From: Beijerinckiaceae bacterium
GTDB lineage: Bacteria; Pseudomonadota; Alphaproteobacteria; Rhizobiales; Beijerinckiaceae
Direction of reading: 5' to 3'
NCBI GenBank assembly: GCA_024304885.1
Contig: JALJOM010000003.1
Coordinates: 1,460,110 to 1,524,109 of the forward strand
Length of the DNA: 64,000 bases
In this document: positions 45,606-54,655 of the stretch, in pieces
Position numbering within the stretch: the first letter of the stretch is position 1
How the letters are laid out: every line of letters starts with the position of its first letter
Made by a program: the position numbers and the translations under genes
The notes under the pieces: generated by a model
Told to the model about the DNA's origin: nothing
The model's input: only the letters and a program-made list of their open reading frames with translations
Databases searched by the model: none

Positions 45606-46067
45606 GTGGCGGATGGTTCCGAGACTGCTTGGCGTCGCGAGTTCGTCGGCGTCACAGGTGTGGTCGGTAGTGCCGCGAGATGGCTCGACTCGATCGTCAC
45701 GCGACTAGGTCTCCCGGATGGGCAAGCGAACGCCATGCAAGTATGCCTGGAGGAGCTCGTGTCGAATATCGTGCGCCATGGTGGTGTCGATCCGGCGTCG
45801 GCACCACCTGGTCCCGGATCCGACGCAGCGCCCGCGCTCGCGATCTCGATTTGCGTTGCTGCGCTTCCCGACCGCATCGTCCTGACGATCGAGGACAACG
45901 GGCGGCGCTTCGACGTCGTCCAGGCGCCCGCAGGGCCGATCGACGCTCCGCTCGAATGCGTGGTACCCGGCGGCCTCGGCATCCAGCTCGTCAAGAGCCT
46001 GGCGAGCAGCCTCCGCTATTGTCGCATCGAGACCGGCAATCGCGTCGTTGCCGAGTTCGCGAGCTAG
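45606..46067 (+). CDS. anti-sigma factor serine kinase (RsbW/SpoIIAB-like HATPase)
   Basis: A 153-aa GHKL ATPase without a dimerisation histidine domain. It has the N box CLEELVSNIVRHG, G1 box IEDNGRRFD and G2 box GGLGIQLVKSL. It is expected to phosphorylate the STAS protein and sequester an unknown partner (sigma factor or enzyme). GTG start, 10 bases after the STAS stop. Confidence 0.85.
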   Translation: MADGSETAWRREFVGVTGVVGSAARWLDSIVTRLGLPDGQANAMQVCLEELVSNIVRHGGVDPASAPPGPGSDAAPALAISICVAALPDRIVLTIEDNGRRFDVVQAPAGPIDAPLECVVPGGLGIQLVKSLASSLRYCRIETGNRVVAEFAS

Positions 46068-46110
46068 GCTGCTGCCCGGCCGCTGAAGTGCGGCAACCAC
46101 AGGATTCGTC

Positions 46111-47436
46111 GTGCCTCGTGACCACACCGACACGTCCATGTTTCCCGGGCTCGGCGGTTCGGAGCCGGCCTTCGCGCTGCTCGAGGTCCTGCAAAAGAGT
46201 CTCGCCGAGCTTCGCCCGGTCGATCTTCAGCCGGGCGATGTGCTGATCCGCCAGGCCGACGCGAGCGAGTGGGCCTTCTTTCTCGAGAGCGGCTCGTTGC
46301 TCGTCTATTCGGAAACGAGATACGGGCCGGTGCCGCTCGCGACGATCCAGGGGCCCCGTCTCGTCGGCGAGATCGGGGCGCTCGCCGAGATCGCACGCAC
46401 CGCTAGCGTCGAGGCGGCGACCTCCGCGCGCGTCTACGAGATCGATCGCGCACGGCTCGTGGAGCTGGCGCGGCAGTCACCGGAGCTTCTGGTTTCCGCC
46501 GTCCGGCAATTGGGCCGGGAGCTCGAGTCGATGAACAAGGCCATTGCTCTGTACACGAACGCGCTGGCGGCACTCGAGAGGCGGGACTTCGACGCGGGCA
46601 TATTCGACGATCTGGCGCATGCATCTCCACAGCTTCCAGAATTCTCGGCCGCGTTTGCCCGCTTCGCCGATCAAATCACCAGCAAGCGGCGGAGCCAGGA
46701 CGAACTGGCCGGTGCCGCGCTCATCCAGAAATCCTTCCTTCCGAAGGAGCCGATGATGAAGCTGGCCGGCAGCGGGGTGGAGGTCCAGGCGAGGATGCGC
46801 CCGGCTCGTGAGGTCGGCGGCGACTTCTACGACTACTTCATGCTGGACGCAGACCGAATGGTGCTGGTCATCGGCGATGTCTGCGGCAAGGGCATACCGG
46901 CCAGCCTTTTCATGGCGGTCGTCGTGACGAGCTTGCGCACGGCGGCGCGCGAGGAAGCGGACGTCTCGTCGACGATTGCACGTGCCAACGCCCGATTGTG
47001 TCGCGACAATACCGCATCGATGTTCGCCACCACGTTCTACGGTGTGCTGAACCTGCAAAGTGGGCTCCTCGAATATTGCAATTGCGGACACAACGCGCCG
47101 CTCCACCTCCCGGCTCAGGGTGAGCCCCGCGAGCTCGTCGCGACCGCGCTGCCGCTCGGGATGCTCGCCGACCGCCCTATGGAGGTCGCGAGCGTCGAGC
47201 TCGCGCGCGGGGACGACCTCGTCTTGTTCACCGACGGCGTCACCGAGGCAACCAACCCGGCGAATGAGGAGCTCGGAGACAATTGCGTGGCGGAGGTTGT
47301 CTCGAGCCTCCGGGGCAGGACGCCGGCAGAGGTGGTTTCCGGGATTTTCGAGGCAGTCGATAGATTCGCACATGGTGCGGAGCAGGCGGACGATATCACC
47401 TGTGTCTTGGTCAGGCGGCGTGACTTGGGAGTGTGA
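46111..47436 (+). CDS. cyclic-nucleotide-binding domain plus PP2C (SpoIIE/RsbU-type) phosphatase
   Basis: A 441-aa protein. The N-terminal cNMP-type domain spans about 20-140 (LQPGDVLIRQADASEWAFFLESGSLLVY, GEIGALAEIARTASVEAATS), followed by a linker helix. The SpoIIE-like PP2C domain spans about 220-440 with metal residues in REVGGDFYDYF, IGDVCGKGIPASLFMA, LFTDGVTEATN and ADDITCVLVRR. It probably dephosphorylates the STAS protein in response to a bound ligand or conformational signal. No sigma factor gene adjoins. Confidence 0.9.
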   Translation: MPRDHTDTSMFPGLGGSEPAFALLEVLQKSLAELRPVDLQPGDVLIRQADASEWAFFLESGSLLVYSETRYGPVPLATIQGPRLVGEIGALAEIARTASVEAATSARVYEIDRARLVELARQSPELLVSAVRQLGRELESMNKAIALYTNALAALERRDFDAGIFDDLAHASPQLPEFSAAFARFADQITSKRRSQDELAGAALIQKSFLPKEPMMKLAGSGVEVQARMRPAREVGGDFYDYFMLDADRMVLVIGDVCGKGIPASLFMAVVVTSLRTAAREEADVSSTIARANARLCRDNTASMFATTFYGVLNLQSGLLEYCNCGHNAPLHLPAQGEPRELVATALPLGMLADRPMEVASVELARGDDLVLFTDGVTEATNPANEELGDNCVAEVVSSLRGRTPAEVVSGIFEAVDRFAHGAEQADDITCVLVRRRDLGV

Positions 47437-47454
47437 GAGCGCAGCGCCAAACAG

Positions 47455-47630
47455 GGCAGGCCTCGCCTTCCGACCCGTCGAGGCCGAATATCGCCTCGAC
47501 ATCGCCTGCATGTCCGCCGCGCTACATTTTGATCTCGCTACCCGGCATCGCGACGTCTTCCGTCTTCTCCATCCTGTCGATTCTCGCGCTGCCGCGCTGG
47601 CACGACAGCGCTTTCGAGCTGGAGCGGTAG
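47455..47630 (+). pseudogene. decayed 3' fragment of an ABC permease gene
   Basis: Read in one frame the DNA gives AGLAFRPVEAEYRLDIACMSAAL, and in another LISLPGIATSSVFSILSILALPRWHDSAFELER followed by TAG. The two pieces match GAGLAFRIVEAGYRLNIPRMFAAL and LISLLGIAIFSAL..RRWHDSALDQDK at the end of the intact permease (44311-45099). One frameshift near 47525 joins them; the rest of the gene is absent. The STAS/HATPase/PP2C module therefore sits between an intact and a broken copy of the same permease end. Confidence 0.8.
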
Positions 47631-47672
47631 TGCGCAGCCGAATTTTTTTTCCCGCAACGGCCGCATCATCCC

Positions 47673-47711
47673 TTGATCTGAATCTTATTTCGATTATTCT
47701 AGAAATATCGA
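47673..47711 (+). promoter_or_regulatory. promoter with overlapping palindromic operator upstream of the arsI-like gene
   Basis: TTGATC (47673-47678), a 16-base spacer and TATTCT (47695-47700). A 22-bp imperfect palindrome at 47690-47711 (TCGAT..CTAG..ATCGA) covers the -10 box. The surrounding 47640-47720 is conspicuously AT-rich. The layout suits ArsR/SmtB-type repression. Confidence 0.55.
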
Positions 47712-47768
47712 CAAAAAGTGACGGGTCAAAGCTCGTGATCCGAATGACTGCATGAGGAGTTGGTCGCC

Positions 47769-48275
47769 ATGAAGCGCCTGCACATTCACGTGTCCGTCGA
47801 TGATCTCGCATCATCGATCCGCTTCTATACCACGTTGTTCGCGGCGGAGCCGACGGTCGAGAAGCCCGACTATGCCAAGTGGATGCTCGACGATCCACGC
47901 GTCAATTTCGCGATCACTCCACGCAGGGGCGACGCGGGATTGGATCACGTCGGGATTCAGGTCGAGACCATGGACGAGCTGAATGAAGTCTTTGGACGGC
48001 TGCGGCAGGCAGGCGGGCAAGTGCTGGAGCAAGGCACGACCACCTGCTGCTATGCGAAATCTGAAAAATCGTGGATCGTCGACCCGCAAGGTCTCATGTG
48101 GGAAGCCTTCCTGACCACGGGCGAAAGCACGGTCTATGGCGACCGCGTCGATCTCGCATCCCATACGAGCGGTGACACCTGCTGCACGCAGGAAACCCCA
48201 CAAGGCGTGTGCTGCGCGCCGAAGCCGGAACTGGCCCGCGACGCCCCATGCTGTGAGCAGGGTGCAGCGGCATAG
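47769..48275 (+). CDS. ArsI/CadI-type vicinal-oxygen-chelate dioxygenase (organoarsenical C-As lyase-like)
   Basis: A 168-aa protein with a glyoxalase fold (LHIHVSVDDLASSIRFYTTLF), metal ligands likely H60 (LDHVGIQV) and E112 (WEAF), and the trivalent-arsenical-binding cysteine pair C93-C94 in TTCCYAKSEKSW. These match ArsI, which cleaves methyl- and aryl-arsenite with Fe(II) and O2. A cysteine-rich tail (CC at three sites, about 138-163) follows. No arsR or other ars genes are in the window. ATG at 47769 follows GAGGAG. Confidence 0.83.
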   Translation: MKRLHIHVSVDDLASSIRFYTTLFAAEPTVEKPDYAKWMLDDPRVNFAITPRRGDAGLDHVGIQVETMDELNEVFGRLRQAGGQVLEQGTTTCCYAKSEKSWIVDPQGLMWEAFLTTGESTVYGDRVDLASHTSGDTCCTQETPQGVCCAPKPELARDAPCCEQGAAA

Positions 48276-48657
48276 CTGTTGCCGTCTGGTCGGTCGGGTC
48301 CGTGCTCGCCTGACAAGGGGTTTCAAACCGATCCTGCAAAACCTGCTCGAGCCCTGCAATCCGACCTGATAGCAGACCTCGAAATCAGTGCTCGGCTCAG
48401 CGCGTCTGATGCGGGGGCCGGGCGCATGACGAGGCATTCAGTCGCCTTCATCCCGCCGGGGCGACGAGAATTCGTCGTTTCGCTTGGATAAGCCCCTTTT
48501 CAGGCGCGCTTCCGCAGGAACGAGCAGCGAGCGGAAGGGTTCGTGCGATGGCCCAGTCCACCGCTCCCGCTTGCCGATCCCGTGGCGCGCCTGTAATTTC
48601 GGCGAGCGATCAGCGCCGCCCCGGGGTTCGGCCGCGGTTTCCCGTGCCGGAGGCTCC
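48276..48657. other. gene-free stretch between arsI-like and S10 peptidase genes
   Basis: No gene was recognised. A short dyad CGACGA-GAAT-TCGTCG lies at 48462-48477 and could be a weak operator. Confidence 0.4.
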
Positions 48658-50142
48658 ATGCCCGACATAGAAGCGAGCAAGCCTCAGGCAGATGAAAAGA
48701 AAAAGCCCGAGGCTCCAACGGCTGAGGAGAAGCATTTCGTCACCCGTCACGAAGGCACGTTTCACGGGACCAGGATCACCTATCGGGCAATCGCCGGCGA
48801 GACCCGTCTGAGGGACAAGGAAGGTAAATTTCGCGCGAGCCTCTTTACATTCGCTTACCTCGCCGACACCCACAGGGACCCTGCCGAGCGTCCGATCACC
48901 TTCTTCTTCAACGGCGGGCCGGGGTCTGCCTCGCTGTGGCTCCATATGGGCGCTTTCGGCCCGAAGCGCGTGGTGGTGCCGGGCGACGGGTCCTTTCCCG
49001 CAGCCGCCCCCTACGAGATTGCGCCCAATCCGCTCTGCCCGCTCGACATGACCGACCTCGTCTTCATCGATCCGGTCGGTACGGGGTTCAGCCGCGCGCT
49101 CGGCGAATCGAAGCAGGAGGAATTCTGGGGACTCGACCCGGACGCTGCGCTCGTCGCCGATTTCATCACGCAATTCTTGTCCGAACATCGCCGCTGGGCC
49201 TCGCCGCGCTATCTCGGCGGGGAGAGCTACGGCACGACCCGGGCAGTCGCGGTCGCGGGCAAGATGCAGAGCACCTTCGCCGGCGTCGCCTTCAACGGCC
49301 TCGTCTTGATCTCGGTCATCCTCGATTTCCACACCGCCCGCTTCGAGAAGGGCAATGTGCTGCCGGATGTCAGCTATCTTCCGACCTATGCGGCGACCGC
49401 GCTCTACCACGGGCTGGTCGAGCCGGGCCCGCGAACCCGCGACGGCTTTCTCGACGAGGTGCGTCGCTTCGCGCTCGACGATTACGCGCCAGCGCTTCTG
49501 GCCGGGACCCGCATCGATCCCGAGCGGCGCAAGACGATCGCCGAAGCGCTCGCATGCTTCACCGGGCTCGACCCGGCTTGGCTCGGCCGGACCCGGCTGC
49601 GCATCGATCCGACGCGATTTCGGAAGGAATTGCTGCGCGACCGCGGTGTCACCGTCGGGCGCTTCGATTCGCGCTATCTCGGCACCGACTACGACGAGGC
49701 AGGTGAGGCGCCGGACGACGACCCTTCGGCCTATGCGGTGAAAAGCGCCTATACCACGGCCATGCAGGATTATCTCGGCCGCGATCTGCGTGTCGTGCAG
49801 GATACGCCCTATGTCACCTTCTCGCTCGAGGCCCTGAAGAAATGGAACTGGGACATCCCCAACGAGAAGGATTGGTTGCGCTGGCCGGGATACGTGAACA
49901 TCGCGCCCGAGCTCGGACGGCTGCAGCGGGAGTGCCCGGAGCTGAAGGTCCTGATGGCGAACGGCATCTATGATCTCGCGACTCCTTTCTTCGCGGTCGA
50001 GAATACGATCGCGAGCAACGGGATCGACGCCTCGCGTATCACGATGCGCTATTACGATGCCGGCCACATGATGTATGTGAACGCCGCTTGCCTGGAGCAA
50101 CTCGTGACAGATTTTCGCGCGCTGCTCGGCCGGGCGGCGTGA
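48658..50142 (+). CDS. serine carboxypeptidase family S10 protein
   Basis: A 494-aa alpha/beta-hydrolase peptidase. The oxyanion and substrate region is FFFNGGPGSAS, the nucleophile elbow GGESYGTTR (S190), the catalytic Asp lies in NGIYDLATPFFAV and the His in YDAGHMMYV. No signal peptide is obvious; the N-terminus is polar and Lys/Glu-rich. ATG at 48658 follows GGAGGCTCC. Monocistronic or leading into coaBC 28 bp later. Confidence 0.88.
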   Translation: MPDIEASKPQADEKKKPEAPTAEEKHFVTRHEGTFHGTRITYRAIAGETRLRDKEGKFRASLFTFAYLADTHRDPAERPITFFFNGGPGSASLWLHMGAFGPKRVVVPGDGSFPAAAPYEIAPNPLCPLDMTDLVFIDPVGTGFSRALGESKQEEFWGLDPDAALVADFITQFLSEHRRWASPRYLGGESYGTTRAVAVAGKMQSTFAGVAFNGLVLISVILDFHTARFEKGNVLPDVSYLPTYAATALYHGLVEPGPRTRDGFLDEVRRFALDDYAPALLAGTRIDPERRKTIAEALACFTGLDPAWLGRTRLRIDPTRFRKELLRDRGVTVGRFDSRYLGTDYDEAGEAPDDDPSAYAVKSAYTTAMQDYLGRDLRVVQDTPYVTFSLEALKKWNWDIPNEKDWLRWPGYVNIAPELGRLQRECPELKVLMANGIYDLATPFFAVENTIASNGIDASRITMRYYDAGHMMYVNAACLEQLVTDFRALLGRAA

Positions 50143-50170
50143 CGTCCGGCGATCGGGAGCCTCGAGCGGC

Positions 50171-51427
50171 ATGACCGGGGTCTCTGCACAACGCATCCTG
50201 CTCGTCATCGGCGGTGGGATCGCTGCCTACAAGGCGCTCGAGCTGATCCGCCGGCTGCGCGAAAGGAGCTACGTCGTTCGCGCGGTGATGACGGCGGCGG
50301 CCCGGCATTTCGTGACGCCGCTTTCGGTCACGAGCTTGACCGGAACCAAGGTCTACGACGACCTTTTCGCCGTCTCGGACGAGGCGACGATGGGCCATAT
50401 CGAGCTCTCGCGGGACGCCGATCTCCTCGTCGTCGCGCCAGCGACCGCGGATCTTCTCGCCAAGATGGCTCGAGGCCATGCCGACGATCTCGCCTCGACG
50501 CTGCTGCTCGCGACCGACAAGAAAATCCTGGTGGCGCCGGCGATGAACGTGCGGATGTGGCTCGCGAGCCCCACGCAACGTAACGTGGCGACCTTGCGCG
50601 AGGACGGTGTGCTCTTCGTCGGGCCGGAGGACGGCGACATGGCCTGCGGCGAACACGGTCCCGGCCGGATGAGCGAGCCCGCGGCCATTCTCGGCGCGAT
50701 CGAGGCGGCGCTGCGGGGCGAGACGAGGATCCCGCTTCCCCAGCATCTCGCGCCGGGCCGGCGTCTCGCCGGGCGGCGCGTCGTCGTCACGTCCGGACCG
50801 ACCCACGAGCCGATCGATCCGGTGCGCTACATCGGCAACAGATCCTCGGGAAAGCAGGGCCATGCGATCGCTCTGGCCGCGGCCGAGGCGGGCGCAGAGG
50901 TCGTGCTCGTTTCCGGCCCTGTCGCGCTCCAGGATCCTGCGGGCGTCTCCACCATCCGCGTCGAGACCGCGCAGGAGATGCTGGCGGCGGTGGAGGCGGC
51001 GCTGCCTGCGGATGCCTTCGTCTCCGTCGCGGCAGTGGCCGACTGGCGCCCCGCGGCACCGGCACCGGAGAAGCTCAAGAAGGGCCGCGGCACGGCACCG
51101 GCTTTGACCTTGGTCGAGACCCCCGACATCCTCGCCAAGGTCGCGGCGCGTCCCTCCGGCCGGCCGGCGCTCGTCGTCGGCTTCGCCGCCGAGACCGAAA
51201 ATCTCTTGGATCACGCGCGCTCGAAGCTCGCGCGGAAAGGGTGTGATATGATCATCGCCAATGACGTGGGCGCAGCGGGCTCCGTCATGGGCCTGGATGC
51301 AAACGAGGTGACGCTCCTGACCCCAGGCAGTGCGGAGACCTGGCCGCGCATGAGCAAGAGCGAGGTCGCGCATAGGCTCGTGGAGCGGCTCGCGGATATG
51401 CTCGATCGGCTCGACCATGAGCGATAG
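50171..51427 (+). CDS. coaBC: bifunctional phosphopantothenoylcysteine decarboxylase/phosphopantothenate-cysteine ligase
   Basis: Two consecutive steps of coenzyme A synthesis. The 418-aa protein has the N-terminal flavin-dependent CoaC domain ([52 protein letters not shown]). The C-terminal CoaB domain has [25 protein letters not shown] and [20 protein letters not shown]. Its end overlaps the dut start by 11 bases. Confidence 0.95.
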   Translation: MTGVSAQRILLVIGGGIAAYKALELIRRLRERSYVVRAVMTAAARHFVTPLSVTSLTGTKVYDDLFAVSDEATMGHIELSRDADLLVVAPATADLLAKMARGHADDLASTLLLATDKKILVAPAMNVRMWLASPTQRNVATLREDGVLFVGPEDGDMACGEHGPGRMSEPAAILGAIEAALRGETRIPLPQHLAPGRRLAGRRVVVTSGPTHEPIDPVRYIGNRSSGKQGHAIALAAAEAGAEVVLVSGPVALQDPAGVSTIRVETAQEMLAAVEAALPADAFVSVAAVADWRPAAPAPEKLKKGRGTAPALTLVETPDILAKVAARPSGRPALVVGFAAETENLLDHARSKLARKGCDMIIANDVGAAGSVMGLDANEVTLLTPGSAETWPRMSKSEVAHRLVERLADMLDRLDHER

Positions 51428-51902
51428 GACGCGTGTCGATCTTCTGCGCCTGCCGCACGGGGAGGGGCTGGCGCTTCCCGCCTATCAATCGGCGGGCGCT
51501 GCGGGATTCGACCTCGTGGCGGCGCTCGCGCCGGACACCTCGGTCGTGCTCGCGCCGGGCCGGTGGCACCTCGTCCCGACCGGCATAGCGCTCGCGCTTC
51601 CCGAAGGGTTCGAGGCACAGGTTCGGCCGCGATCGGGGCTCGCGGCCGATCACGGCGTGACGGTTCTGAACGCGCCGGGCACGATCGATTGCGACTATCG
51701 TGGCGAGATCCTCGTTCTCCTGATCAACCACGGGGAGAGGGCTTTCGAGATTGTCAGAGGCCAGCGGATCGCACAGCTCGTCGTCGCCTCGGTGATTCGG
51801 GCTCGCCTCGTGGAGGTGCGTGAGATCGTGCCGACGACACGGGGCGACGGCGGGTTCGGCTCGACCGGGACCGGGAGCCTCTGGGCAGGGGGCGAGCGAT
51901 GA
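51417..51902 (+). CDS. dut: dUTP diphosphatase
   Basis: Hydrolyses dUTP to dUMP, keeping uracil out of DNA. The 161-aa trimeric dUTPase has motif 1 [11 protein letters not shown], motif 2 [12 protein letters not shown], motif 3 [11 protein letters not shown], motif 4 RIAQLVVA and the C-terminal motif 5 [12 protein letters not shown]. It overlaps coaBC (11 bases) and the downstream regulator (ATGA). Confidence 0.95.
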   Translation: MSDRTRVDLLRLPHGEGLALPAYQSAGAAGFDLVAALAPDTSVVLAPGRWHLVPTGIALALPEGFEAQVRPRSGLAADHGVTVLNAPGTIDCDYRGEILVLLINHGERAFEIVRGQRIAQLVVASVIRARLVEVREIVPTTRGDGGFGSTGTGSLWAGGER

Positions 51903-52348
51903 TGTTCCTGTCGCGGCGCAGCCTTCTCGCCTTGGCCGCGGTCGTCGACATCGCACGCTATGCGCGGCCTCTGCCGGTCGCGGCGAAGGCGCTCGCGCAA
52001 CGGCTCGACTTGCCGCCGCGTCATCTCGAGCCGCTGCTGCAGTCGCTCGTCCGAGCCGGAATCCTCAAAGGCTTGCGCGGACCGCGCGGGGGCTACGAGC
52101 TGGCGCGCGAGCGACGGCGCATCACCGCGGCCGAGATCCTGCGCGCAATCTCGAACGATCCGACGGACGGCGCGAAGGAAATGCCGGGCTGCCGCCTCGT
52201 CTCGCAGGTCATCGGGCCCTTGCTGGACACCGCGGGGACTGCTTTCCTGGCCGAGCTTGAGACCCTCACGATCGACGACATGTGCCGCCGTGCCGAGACC
52301 CTCGGCGTCTTCTCCGAAGCCGAGAGCGGGTCCGATTTCGCGATCTGA
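51899..52348 (+). CDS. Rrf2-family transcriptional regulator
   Basis: A 149-aa winged-helix protein ([56 protein letters not shown]). The three clustered cysteines of Fe-S Rrf2 proteins such as IscR are missing; only two distant cysteines are present, so it is probably not an Fe-S sensor of that kind. Translationally coupled to dut. Target genes unknown. Confidence 0.83.
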   Translation: MMFLSRRSLLALAAVVDIARYARPLPVAAKALAQRLDLPPRHLEPLLQSLVRAGILKGLRGPRGGYELARERRRITAAEILRAISNDPTDGAKEMPGCRLVSQVIGPLLDTAGTAFLAELETLTIDDMCRRAETLGVFSEAESGSDFAI

Positions 52349-52375
52349 GCCGCCCTCGGCCTCGACGATGCGTAT

Positions 52376-52789
52376 TCACGCCGACAGGGCACGGGGCTCG
52401 CCTGAGGCGAGCTTTCGCATCGCGTCCGCGATCTGTCGCAACAAGACGGCTCCCGAATAGGGCTTTCGCACGAATAGTCCGTTACGAGGGATATTCGCCC
52501 GGTCGATCTCTCGGCCGCCCGAGGTCAGGACGATGCCGATGCCGGGACAGAGCTCGCTCGCCCGTGACGCGAGCGCCACCCCATCGAGCGCGCCGGGCAT
52601 CTCCACGTCCGAGAAGACGACGCTGATCTCGGGATTGGCCGCGAGAATCTGCAACGCCTCTGTCGCATCGCAGGCCTCGAGAACCGTGAAGCCCGCGTCC
52701 GCGAGGATGTCGGCGCCGACGGCCCGAACGCACGGATCGTCGTCGACGACGAGAACAAGCGGCGGGCCGGCTTCGGTGGTCTGTTCCAT
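52376..52789 (-). CDS. single-domain response regulator
   Basis: A 137-aa protein with a receiver domain only: acidic pocket VVDDDPCVR, phospho-acceptor in VVFSDVEMPG, conserved Thr/Ser in VLTSGG and Lys in FVRKPY. No output domain and no adjacent kinase gene. It could be a phosphate sink or a protein-interaction switch. Confidence 0.88.
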   Translation of the reverse strand: MEQTTEAGPPLVLVVDDDPCVRAVGADILADAGFTVLEACDATEALQILAANPEISVVFSDVEMPGALDGVALASRASELCPGIGIVLTSGGREIDRANIPRNGLFVRKPYSGAVLLRQIADAMRKLASGEPRALSA

Positions 52790-52978
52790 GTCCGCAAGAA
52801 CAGGAGAATTCGAAGTAAGTTCCTACGGATTTTCTTGACGGTTAAGAAACCCTTTCGGCGCTCGTGGCCTGTGCCAGAGCAGGCTTGTACTCGGCCGGGT
52901 GGCGCGGTACCGAGGTCGCAGCAGCGACTGCTTGTGCTCCGCACGGCGGTCAGCGCTCCCGAACACGCGGATCAGCGC

Positions 52979-53506
52979 ATGGACGATGAAAAGTGGCTCG
53001 AGCGACGCTATTATGGCGGCGACCTGCCGGCGGAAGCCGAGCGGGCCCTTCATGCCGTGGGGCTCTGCTGGGAGGACGACACGGCGGCCGAGGCGCATAT
53101 CCTCACCGCGCTCGCGTTGGCGCCCGATCATCTCGCCGTTCATTATGGAGCCTACAAGTTCTACTACTACAAGCGTCGGCTTCGGGACGCGCTGCCGCAT
53201 GTCGAGGCATGGGTCGCGGAGGCGATCCGGCGCAATGGCTTGCCCCACGACTGGCGCGACGTGACCCCGAATCACGCGGATTTCACTCATTTCGACGGCG
53301 AGCCGAGGCTTTTCCTGTTCTCCTTGCGCGCGATGGGGTGGCTGCTCGCGCGTCTCGGACGGATCGACGAGGGGCGCGCTGCCCTAGAGAAGGTCGCCGG
53401 CCTGGACCCTGACGATCAGATGCGTGCACGCCGTCTCCTCGCGGTCCTCGATGCGCCCGCCGACGAGGACGACGACCTCGCGTCGAGCTCGTCCGTGCGG
53501 AGCTGA
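52979..53506 (+). CDS. tetratricopeptide-like protein, hypothetical
   Basis: A 175-aa soluble protein with helical-repeat character (GLCWEDDTAAEAHILTALALAPDHLAVHYGAYKFYYYKRRLRDAL; MGWLLARLGRIDEGRAALEKVAGLDPDDQ) and an acidic tail (PADEDDDLASSSS). It probably mediates protein-protein contacts. ATG at 52979 is chosen because upstream in-frame sequence lacks protein character. It lies upstream of the sdh operon. Confidence 0.68.
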   Translation: MDDEKWLERRYYGGDLPAEAERALHAVGLCWEDDTAAEAHILTALALAPDHLAVHYGAYKFYYYKRRLRDALPHVEAWVAEAIRRNGLPHDWRDVTPNHADFTHFDGEPRLFLFSLRAMGWLLARLGRIDEGRAALEKVAGLDPDDQMRARRLLAVLDAPADEDDDLASSSSVRS

Positions 53507-53539
53507 GCATGGTCGTTCGAGCCGGCAGCCCGAACCGCG

Positions 53540-53568
53540 TTGCTCCAAGTCGCGGTTTGCGCTATTGA
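53540..53568 (+). promoter_or_regulatory. candidate promoter of sdhCDAB
   Basis: TTGCTC (53540-53545), a 17-base spacer and TATTGA (53563-53568), about 135 bases upstream of sdhC. Confidence 0.45.
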
Positions 53569-53704
53569 ACCGGAAAATCGGAGCCTCGATCACGATCCCT
53601 CGAGCATTCGACGGGACCGGCCGAGTATGTCCTTGGGTGCCGCGGTAGGGCGCGATGCCGGCTTCCGGCTTCGTCATGCGCGCGGCGGGAGAGCGGTGGG
53701 AGCC

Positions 53705-54118
53705 ATGGCGGACGTCGAGTTGGGCCGAGGTCGTCCGGATGACCGGCGGCCCTTGTCTCCACACCTGCAAATCTACCGACCCACACTCACCATGACGATG
53801 TCGATCGCACATCGCATCACGGGGGTCGTGCTTTATCTCGGTACCTTGCTTCTCGCCTGGTTCCTCATTGCCGCATCGACCAGCGCCGAGGCCTTCGGGG
53901 TCGTCTCCGGCTTTCTCGATTCGATCCTCGGCCGGCTGATTCTTCTCGGCTTCACATGGGCCTTGTACCATCATCTCCTCGGCGGCATCCGCCATATCAT
54001 ATGGGACAGCGGCCGCGGCCTCGAGCCGCGCGAGCGCGAATGGCTCGTGAAGGCGACCTTGATCGGCGGGCTCGTCCTGACCGCCCTCACATGGATCCTC
54101 GGTCTCTATGTGCGGTGA
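53705..54118 (+). CDS. sdhC: succinate dehydrogenase cytochrome b556 subunit
   Basis: A membrane anchor that binds haem b and ubiquinone with SdhD. The 137-aa protein has RPLSPHLQIYRPTLTMTMSIAHRITG, the hallmark of SdhC, three transmembrane helices, and a second histidine-rich stretch (YHHLLGGIRHIIWD). First of sdhCDAB. Confidence 0.94.
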   Translation: MADVELGRGRPDDRRPLSPHLQIYRPTLTMTMSIAHRITGVVLYLGTLLLAWFLIAASTSAEAFGVVSGFLDSILGRLILLGFTWALYHHLLGGIRHIIWDSGRGLEPREREWLVKATLIGGLVLTALTWILGLYVR

Positions 54119-54207
54119 TGCGTCACGTCGGCAGGCACCCCGCCGATCTCGTGCAACCGTGGTGCAGGCCGCCACGCAGCTTTCCCACCTTCGAGGACTG
54201 ACCCGGC

Positions 54208-54600
54208 ATGGCCATTGAACCCGCATCGTCTCGAGCCGCGGCGAGCCACACGAGATCCCTCGGCACGGCGAAATCCGGCACCGAGGAATGCTGGCACATG
54301 CGCGTCACGGCCGTTGCGCTCGTTCCCTTGGCGATCGCCTTTGTGGTTGCTCTCGTCTCGCTTCTCGGCAAGGACTATGTGGCAACGCGGACCTTGCTCG
54401 GCCAGCCGCTTCCTGCGCTCGTGATGCTTCTTTTCATCCTCGCGGGCGTCTATCACATGAAGCTCGGCATGCAATCCATCATCGACGACTACATCCATTC
54501 GCCGAAAGCCAAGGAATTCGCGCTCCGAGCCAACCTGTACTTCTCGATCTCGATCGGCCTCGCCTGCATCTACGCGACATTGAAGCTGAGCTTTACCTGA
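54208..54600 (+). CDS. sdhD: succinate dehydrogenase membrane anchor subunit
   Basis: A 130-aa three-helix protein with [21 protein letters not shown] and [19 protein letters not shown], typical of alphaproteobacterial SdhD. It lies between sdhC and sdhA, with the 89-bp gap after sdhC showing no other gene. Confidence 0.93.
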   Translation: MAIEPASSRAAASHTRSLGTAKSGTEECWHMRVTAVALVPLAIAFVVALVSLLGKDYVATRTLLGQPLPALVMLLFILAGVYHMKLGMQSIIDDYIHSPKAKEFALRANLYFSISIGLACIYATLKLSFT

Positions 54601-54655
54601 GCTCCGGTCGCTACACGACATCCCGGCGGCACGACAAATCCGGAAAGGCAATGCC

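Noticed and set aside
47637-47656. T8 run after the permease remnant as an intrinsic terminator
   Set aside because: The preceding stem is only 4-5 bp and imperfect, too weak to annotate.
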